From JBNJGB01 sp051747385 (GTDB lineage: Bacteria; Myxococcota_A; UBA9042; PHBI01; JACKFB01): DNA of 18,082 nt. The first letter of the stretch is position 1; every line of letters begins with the position of its first letter. The translations under genes were made by a program, and so were the position numbers. Positions 14,218 through 18,082 of the stretch are shown in pieces. The notes beneath the pieces are model-generated. The model saw only the letters and a list, made by a program, of their open reading frames with translations. It made no database searches and was not told where the DNA came from. The DNA is taken from contig JBNJGB010000062.1 of NCBI GenBank assembly GCA_051747385.1, forward strand, positions 1 to 18,082, given 5' to 3'.

Positions 14218-14547
14218 ATGGGACGACCCCCCCGCCCGAGACGCGTGGACCTCCTGCCGGAGGCCACCTACTTCAAGCCGCGAGGCGTGCCCCTGCGCGA
14301 CCTCGACGAGGTGACGCTCACCGTCGACGAGGTGGAGGCGCTTCGCCTCGCCGACCTGGAGGGGCGCTACCAGCAGGACGCCGCGGAGAGCATGGGCGTC
14401 TCCCGGGCCACCTTCGGGCGCATCGTCGCCTCGGCTCGGAGGAAGACGGCCGAAGCGCTGGTGGGCGGCAAGGCCCTGCGCATCGAGGGCGGGGCGTGGA
14501 CGTTCGGGAGCGGGCGTCGAGCTCGGAGACGGAGGTGTCGATCATGA
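14218..14547 (+). CDS. DUF134-family helix-turn-helix regulator
   Basis: 109 residues. The opening MGRPPRPRRVDLLPEATYFK (1-20) with PRGVPLRDLDEVTLTVDEVE (21-40), the run ALRLADLEG, the helix-turn-helix YQQDAAESMGVSRATFGRIV (51-70) and the following ARRKTAEALVGGKALRIEGG (73-92) match the DUF134 family throughout. The tail after residue 98 is Arg-rich and may aid DNA binding. Members are presumed DNA-binding proteins often encoded next to NifX/NifB-type proteins. Here the stop overlaps the NifX-like start by ATGA. A palindromic operator lies within its own promoter, so autoregulation is likely. The start is set by family alignment and by the near-leaderless promoter. Confidence 0.92.
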   Translation: MGRPPRPRRVDLLPEATYFKPRGVPLRDLDEVTLTVDEVEALRLADLEGRYQQDAAESMGVSRATFGRIVASARRKTAEALVGGKALRIEGGAWTFGSGRRARRRRCRS

Positions 14548-14981
14548 CCCGCAGGAACATCGCGATCGCCAGCGACGGGATCCAGGGCCTGGAGGACCGG
14601 GTCTCCCCCCACTTCGGCCGGTGCCCGGCCTTCACGCTGGTCACGGTCGCGGACGGCAGGGTCTTGGAGGCGCGCGTCGTCCCGAACCCCTGGGCGACCG
14701 GGCACAAGCCGGGCGTGGTGCCGCGCCTCGTGCGCCGGGAGGGTGCCGAGACCGTCCTGGCGGGGCGCATCGGCGCCAAGGCCGCCAAGGCGTTCGAGAC
14801 GACGGGCGTGGAGGTGATCGCAGGCCTGTCCGGGCGCGTGGGCGACCTGGCGCAGGCGTACGCGCTCGGGGAGCTGAAGCCCGTGGCGGCCCCCCACCAG
14901 GGCGGCGGGCACGGCCACCGGCACGAGCACGACCACTGCGGCGGGCACGGCCACGGTCACTGCCACGCCCACGGTCGGTAG
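14544..14981 (+). CDS. NifX/NifB-family (dinitrogenase iron-molybdenum cofactor biosynthesis-like) protein with His-rich tail
   Basis: 145 residues. Residues 1-115 fit the small RNase H-like NifX/NafY domain: NIAIASDG (5-12), VSPHFGRCPAFTLV (20-33), KPGVVPRLV (55-63), VLAGRIGAKAAKAFETTGVEV (71-91) and LAQAYALGEL (102-111). The last 28 residues (118-145) contain 11 histidines and 2 cysteines in mostly alternating HGH patterns, a likely metal-binding tail. The start ATG overlaps the DUF134 stop and has GGAGG eight bases upstream. No nitrogenase genes are visible in the window, so a role in nitrogen fixation is not implied. Family members can bind Fe-Mo or Mo/Cu-sulfur clusters; here metal binding, storage or delivery is the most cautious reading. 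Confidence 0.92.
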   Translation: MTRRNIAIASDGIQGLEDRVSPHFGRCPAFTLVTVADGRVLEARVVPNPWATGHKPGVVPRLVRREGAETVLAGRIGAKAAKAFETTGVEVIAGLSGRVGDLAQAYALGELKPVAAPHQGGGHGHRHEHDHCGGHGHGHCHAHGR

Positions 14982-14997
14982 GTCCGGCAAGGGTGGT

Positions 14998-15029
14998 CGA
15001 AAAAATGAGAAGTGAGTAGGCTTGACCCC
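14998..15029 (-). repeat. REP-like dispersed element, copy 2
   Basis: The minus-strand core GGGGTCAAGCCTACTCA (15029-15013) is identical to 444-460, followed by CTTCTCATTTTTT. The first G of the core is the last base of the TAG stop codon of the minus-strand lipoprotein gene. It fills most of the 47-bp convergent gap with the NifX-like gene. The run of six T on the minus strand (15005-15000) could help stop transcription, but no stem precedes it. Confidence 0.7.
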
Positions 15030-17035
15030 TACAGGGGTGGGGTGCCCAGCTCCGCGTAGGGGTCGAGGATCTCCGGGGCCTCCCCGGCGACCCAGGTCTC
15101 GAGGAAGTGGCGGAGCTGGAGTCGGCCCTCGTCGCTCGACGGGGTGTAGTCGTGGGTGGCCTCCTCCAGGGTCCCGTCGCCGCGGGTGATGCGGTCGAAC
15201 TGGAAGAAGCCCAGGGTCAGGCCGCCGGGGCCGTTGGCGGCCACGGGCGGCGCGGTGGTCGTGGGCACCCCGGGCACGGACTCGACGACCGGCGGGACGT
15301 GCGAGAGGCCCATGGCGCGGGCCATGGAGCTGCTGGAGACGTCCGGGATGGTCTCGTCGTCGATGACGAGCTGGAGGAGCACGTGGGGCTCCACGTCCCC
15401 GGCGAAGGGCAGGCGCTCCCCGATGACGTACGCGGCCCAGTTGGACGCGTCGCCCCGCTCGACCACGGTCTGGAGGAGCGGCCAGAGCCGCGCCACCCGG
15501 TCGGCGCTCCCCACCCACGTCTGGAGGAGCTGGGAGAAGATCCCGAAGCGCTCCGAGTCCTTCACGATGTAGACCACGCGGCCGCCGCCGAGCTGGAGGC
15601 CGGCGTAGTGGAAGCCGCTCCGGAGGGCGAGGGGGCCGACGCTCATGATGCCGCCGAAGCTCTCGCCCAGGTAGCCGAGCCGGGAGAAGTCCAGGTCGTC
15701 CCCGTCGTCCCCGTCCACGTCCGGATGCTCCTCCAGGAGGCGCAGCACCTGCAGCGTGTCGTAGGTGGACTGACGGAAGTTGTCCCGCAGCCGGAGGGCG
15801 TCCACGGCCAGGGGGTCGGGGTTCACCGCGAAGAACGAGAACAGGGTCATGGCCTCGTCCTCGGGCGCGTCCGGGTGATCCCCGTGGGCGACGGCGTCGA
15901 TGGCGACCACGGCGATGCCCATGGGCGTGGTCTGCGCGGCCATCCTCTTCGCCACGCCCTTGTCGTGCACCAGGCCGTGGCCGAACAGGGCGACCGGCCA
16001 CGGCCCCTCGCCCTCCGCGGGCAGCCACACGACCGCGTCCAGCTCGTAGGTGGACACCGGCTCGTCGCCGGCGACGACCCCGTCCGCGTCCCGGTAGTTG
16101 CCGGCCTCGAAGGTGCCGGTGCACTTCACCATGTCGGCCTCCGGGGCGCAGTCCGGCCCGGCGGTCCAGGCGAACGACCGCGAGGCGATGTCGGCCGCGA
16201 TCGCCGACGACTGCTCCACGATGCTCTGGGTGGTGAAGACCGTCGCCGCGACCACGTCCCCGGCGTCCACGCCGGCGGCTTCGAGCAGGGCCTCGTAGCG
16301 CGGCGTCATCCGCTGGAGCCTCGGATCCCCGGCCGTCCCGTCGAGGATGGCGCGGAGGGTCGGGCTCGGGGAAATGGGCTCGCCGTTCGCGTCCAGGAGG
16401 TCCGACGTGACGACCACGCCGTGCCGGGTGCGGGGGCGGAGGGGCTCCATGGGCGACAGCAGGATGGAGTGATCCGGCGTGCGCTCCACCAGGAAGGGCA
16501 CGCGGCGCGGTCCGTCGGGGCCGAGCTCGAGGAGGTGCACGGGGCCGGACGTCGCGGTCTCCTCGCCCTCCGGGAGCTCGCCGACCGGCCCGTCGAAGGA
16601 CAGGAACACCGCCGCCGTCGTGCCCCAGCCGTCCAGGGTCTCCAGGTCCTCCCACACGTCCCTCGTGATGTCGTCGAGGGCCTCGAACCACGGCAGGTCG
16701 CGGTCGAGGGACACCCGGACCCCCGTGAGGCCGTCGGGGTCCTCCGCCGTCCAGAGGTCGTCCGGGAACGTGGTGACGCGGTCGTCGTGCAGCGGGTCGT
16801 AGACCTGGGACGTGCCCTCGATGGGCGCCGGGGCGTCTCCCTGGTCGGGGGCGGTGTCCGCCGCGTCGGGCGCGACGTCGGGTCCGGCGTCGGAGGCGTC
16901 CGCGCCGGCGTCCTTCCCCGGGGCGTCGCCGGCCGCGTCCGTGATCGTGTCGATCGCGGAGTCGGCGCCCTCGCCGGAGTCGTCGCAGGCCGGGAGGAGG
17001 ACCAGGAGGAGGGCCGGAGCGAGGCGTCGGAGCAT
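15029..17035 (-). CDS. Lipoprotein with alpha/beta-hydrolase-like domain
   Basis: 668 residues. A lipoprotein signal peptide ends in LLPAC with Cys17. The +2 and +3 residues are both Asp; Asp at +2 is the inner-membrane retention signal in E. coli, though that rule need not hold here. An Asp/Ala/Pro-rich low-complexity linker covers about 18-72. A beta-rich domain (about 75-290) precedes a hydrolase-like core: VALFGHGLVHD (348-358, possible oxyanion HG), LGYLGESFGGIMS (453-465, nucleophile Ser459 in G-E-S-F-G-G), LVIDDETIP (556-564, acid candidate Asp559/560) and ATHDYTP (626-632, possible His628). Order and spacing suit a serine esterase or lipase; substrate unknown. The ATG at 17035 has GGAGG upstream. 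The stop codon abuts a repeat element. Divergent from another Asp-rich lipoprotein gene. Confidence 0.82.
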   Translation of the reverse strand: MLRRLAPALLLVLLPACDDSGEGADSAIDTITDAAGDAPGKDAGADASDAGPDVAPDAADTAPDQGDAPAPIEGTSQVYDPLHDDRVTTFPDDLWTAEDPDGLTGVRVSLDRDLPWFEALDDITRDVWEDLETLDGWGTTAAVFLSFDGPVGELPEGEETATSGPVHLLELGPDGPRRVPFLVERTPDHSILLSPMEPLRPRTRHGVVVTSDLLDANGEPISPSPTLRAILDGTAGDPRLQRMTPRYEALLEAAGVDAGDVVAATVFTTQSIVEQSSAIAADIASRSFAWTAGPDCAPEADMVKCTGTFEAGNYRDADGVVAGDEPVSTYELDAVVWLPAEGEGPWPVALFGHGLVHDKGVAKRMAAQTTPMGIAVVAIDAVAHGDHPDAPEDEAMTLFSFFAVNPDPLAVDALRLRDNFRQSTYDTLQVLRLLEEHPDVDGDDGDDLDFSRLGYLGESFGGIMSVGPLALRSGFHYAGLQLGGGRVVYIVKDSERFGIFSQLLQTWVGSADRVARLWPLLQTVVERGDASNWAAYVIGERLPFAGDVEPHVLLQLVIDDETIPDVSSSSMARAMGLSHVPPVVESVPGVPTTTAPPVAANGPGGLTLGFFQFDRITRGDGTLEEATHDYTPSSDEGRLQLRHFLETWVAGEAPEILDPYAELGTPPL

Positions 17036-17189
17036 GGGGGAAACCTCCAGAGGACGGGGGTCGCGGGCTCCGAGAAGGTATCGGGAACGGGCGGCCGCCT
17101 CCAGCGGCGTGATGGCGAGTTCGTACATCGGGTCGATCCCCGGGGCCGGGTCCGCTAGGCTCCGTCGCCGACGTGCCCCGGAGGTGTCC
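17036..17189. other. Divergent promoter region of two lipoprotein genes
   Basis: A 154-bp gap between head-to-head genes. Each side has a good ribosome binding site: minus-strand GGAGG near 17045-17049 and plus-strand CCGGAGG near 17178-17184. A possible plus-strand -10 box TAGGCT lies at 17156-17161, and a minus-strand -10-like TACCTT corresponds to 17082-17077. Neither has a clear -35 box. Confidence 0.4.
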
Positions 17190-18082
17190 ATGATCCGACG
17201 AGTCCCGTGCGTGCTGCTCCTGTCCTCCCTCCTCGTGCTCCAGGCCTGCGACGACGGCGGAGGCGGCGAGTCCGCGGCCGACACCGCGGCCGACACGCTC
17301 GAAGACGCCGCGGACGCGGAAGACACGGCGGACGTCGGCCCCGATCTTCCCGAGCCCACCCTCTGGCCCGGAGCGCCCTCCTTCACGCCGGAGGGCTCCT
17401 TCGTGGAGGCGCACCCGGACGCCTTCGCCCGCATCAGCCGGTGGGTCACGCACGTCGAGGGTCCGGTCGGCGAGCGCCCCGAGGTCGGGGCCCGCGGCGG
17501 CTACGGCACCGGCAACGGGCACACCTTCGCGCTGTTCGGGATGACCGATCCCATGAACACCATCCACGGGCTGGTGGGGCCCACCTACGAGCGGCGCCCG
17601 AACTACTTCGGCGACTACGCCATCCGCCTCGCGCCCGAGGGGGCCGACACTCCCCCGGACTTCGACGAGGAGTGGGCGGCGTCGAGCCTCTCGGCCCCGG
17701 TGGTGATGACCCGGGGCGTCCTCGGAGACGTCCGGCTCGACACCGTGGACTTCGCGCCGCGGACGGACGACGCGGCCGTCCAGCCGTGCTTCCTCCGCGT
17801 GCTGACGGTGACGAACACCGGTGACGCGGAGTCGGCCACCCACGACGTCGTCGTCCGGGCCACGAACCCGGTGGACGCCCTGGAGGACGGCGCCCTGCTC
17901 GAGACCACGGAGGAGCGCGCCCTGACCACCACCTTCGTGGACGAGACGGGCTCGGCGGACGGCCGCGAGCTTCGCCTCCAGGTGGGTCCACTGGCCTCCG
18001 GAGAAGCGCGCGTCGTCACCCTGGTCCACTGCAGCGCCGACGGCGATCAGGCCGTCGCGGTGCCGGACGTGGACGCCGGCGC
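17190..18082 (+). CDS. Asp-rich lipoprotein of unknown function, N-terminal part (cut by window edge)
   Basis: 297 full codons to the right edge with no stop. The start ATG follows CCGGAGG at a normal distance. The signal peptide ends LLVLQAC, giving a lipidated Cys20, followed by DDGGGGE and an acidic linker (about 21-57) rich in Asp, Ala and Thr. The next part begins with LWPGAPSF and contains YGTGNGHTFALFGMTDPM, then a segment ending HGLVGPTYERR and YFGDYAIRLA. The remaining visible part is beta-sandwich-like with TVTNTGDAESATHDVVVRAT, as in the N-terminal super-sandwich domains that precede some carbohydrate-active six-hairpin enzymes. That resemblance is weak and I do not name a function. 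Likely anchored in the outer or inner membrane facing the periplasm or the exterior. Confidence 0.8.
   Translation, partial: MIRRVPCVLLLSSLLVLQACDDGGGGESAADTAADTLEDAADAEDTADVGPDLPEPTLWPGAPSFTPEGSFVEAHPDAFARISRWVTHVEGPVGERPEVGARGGYGTGNGHTFALFGMTDPMNTIHGLVGPTYERRPNYFGDYAIRLAPEGADTPPDFDEEWAASSLSAPVVMTRGVLGDVRLDTVDFAPRTDDAAVQPCFLRVLTVTNTGDAESATHDVVVRATNPVDALEDGALLETTEERALTTTFVDETGSADGRELRLQVGPLASGEARVVTLVHCSADGDQAVAVPDVDAG

Noticed and set aside
14208..14981. Long in-frame start for the NifX-like gene at 14208
   Set aside because: The first 112 residues would be an out-of-frame copy of the DUF134 gene; the ATG at 14544 has GGAGG and matches the family N terminus.
14544..14981. Nitrogen fixation function for the NifX-like gene
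   Set aside because: No nifHDK, nifB, nifE or nifN gene is visible, and members of this family occur widely in non-fixing organisms.
14367..18029. 1220-codon minus-strand open frame across the right end
   Set aside because: It runs antisense through NifX, out of frame through the hydrolase-like lipoprotein and antisense to the last gene. Its composition is low-complexity Arg/Gly/Pro.

Overview
The window is about 18 kb of very GC-rich DNA (roughly 70% by eye), with dense genes, strongly G/C-ending codons and occasional GTG/TTG starts. Two lipoproteins with Asp/Ala-rich tails after the lipobox, a LolA-like/two-permease/outer-membrane-barrel cassette and a large M48 protease paired with LemA all point to a Gram-negative deltaproteobacterial lineage, probably Myxococcota (possibly Bradymonadia-like). 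The taxonomic call is inference. No rRNA, tRNA, CRISPR array, integrase or intact transposase is visible. The content looks chromosomal rather than like a mobile island.

Layout. Position 1-442: the 3' end of an unrecognised Cys-containing protein on the + strand, followed at once by a short repeated element. Then a long minus-strand block runs from 10999 down to 617: lemA-htpX-like, then a lolD-like ATPase, two FtsX/LolCE-type permeases, a LolA-like periplasmic protein, an outer-membrane beta-barrel protein and a class II HDAC-like amidohydrolase. From 11324 a plus-strand block holds a DUF5690/MFS-type transporter and a PatD-like aldehyde dehydrogenase, then an autoregulated-looking pair (DUF134 HTH regulator plus a NifX/NifB-family protein with a His-rich tail). 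The right end has two divergent lipoproteins: an alpha/beta-hydrolase-like one on the minus strand and an unrecognised one running off the end on the plus strand.

How the genes work together. The centrepiece is the 8387-1894 cassette. ATPase, permease 1 and permease 2 are joined by 4-bp ATGA overlaps. The LolA-like gene follows 14 bp later with its own strong ribosome binding site, and it overlaps the barrel gene by another ATGA. This looks like a complete inner-membrane-to-outer-membrane export path (ATPase, heterodimeric extractor, periplasmic chaperone-like carrier, outer-membrane acceptor). It has a Lol-like architecture in which a barrel takes the place normally held by LolB. A short acidic motif, D-x-[ILV]-F-G, occurs three times in the disordered N-terminal tail of the barrel and once in an acidic loop of permease 1. 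It may be a shared docking tag, and it is the most promising undescribed feature here. A good sigma70-type promoter overlaps the stop codon of the upstream protease gene and probably drives the cassette.

The second regulatory highlight is a 20-bp near-palindrome lying inside the promoter of the DUF134-NifX pair, which predicts autoregulation of a nearly leaderless transcript. Two copies of a 17-bp motif, each abutting a gene's stop codon in opposite orientations about 14.5 kb apart, look like REP/RAYT-type dispersed elements.
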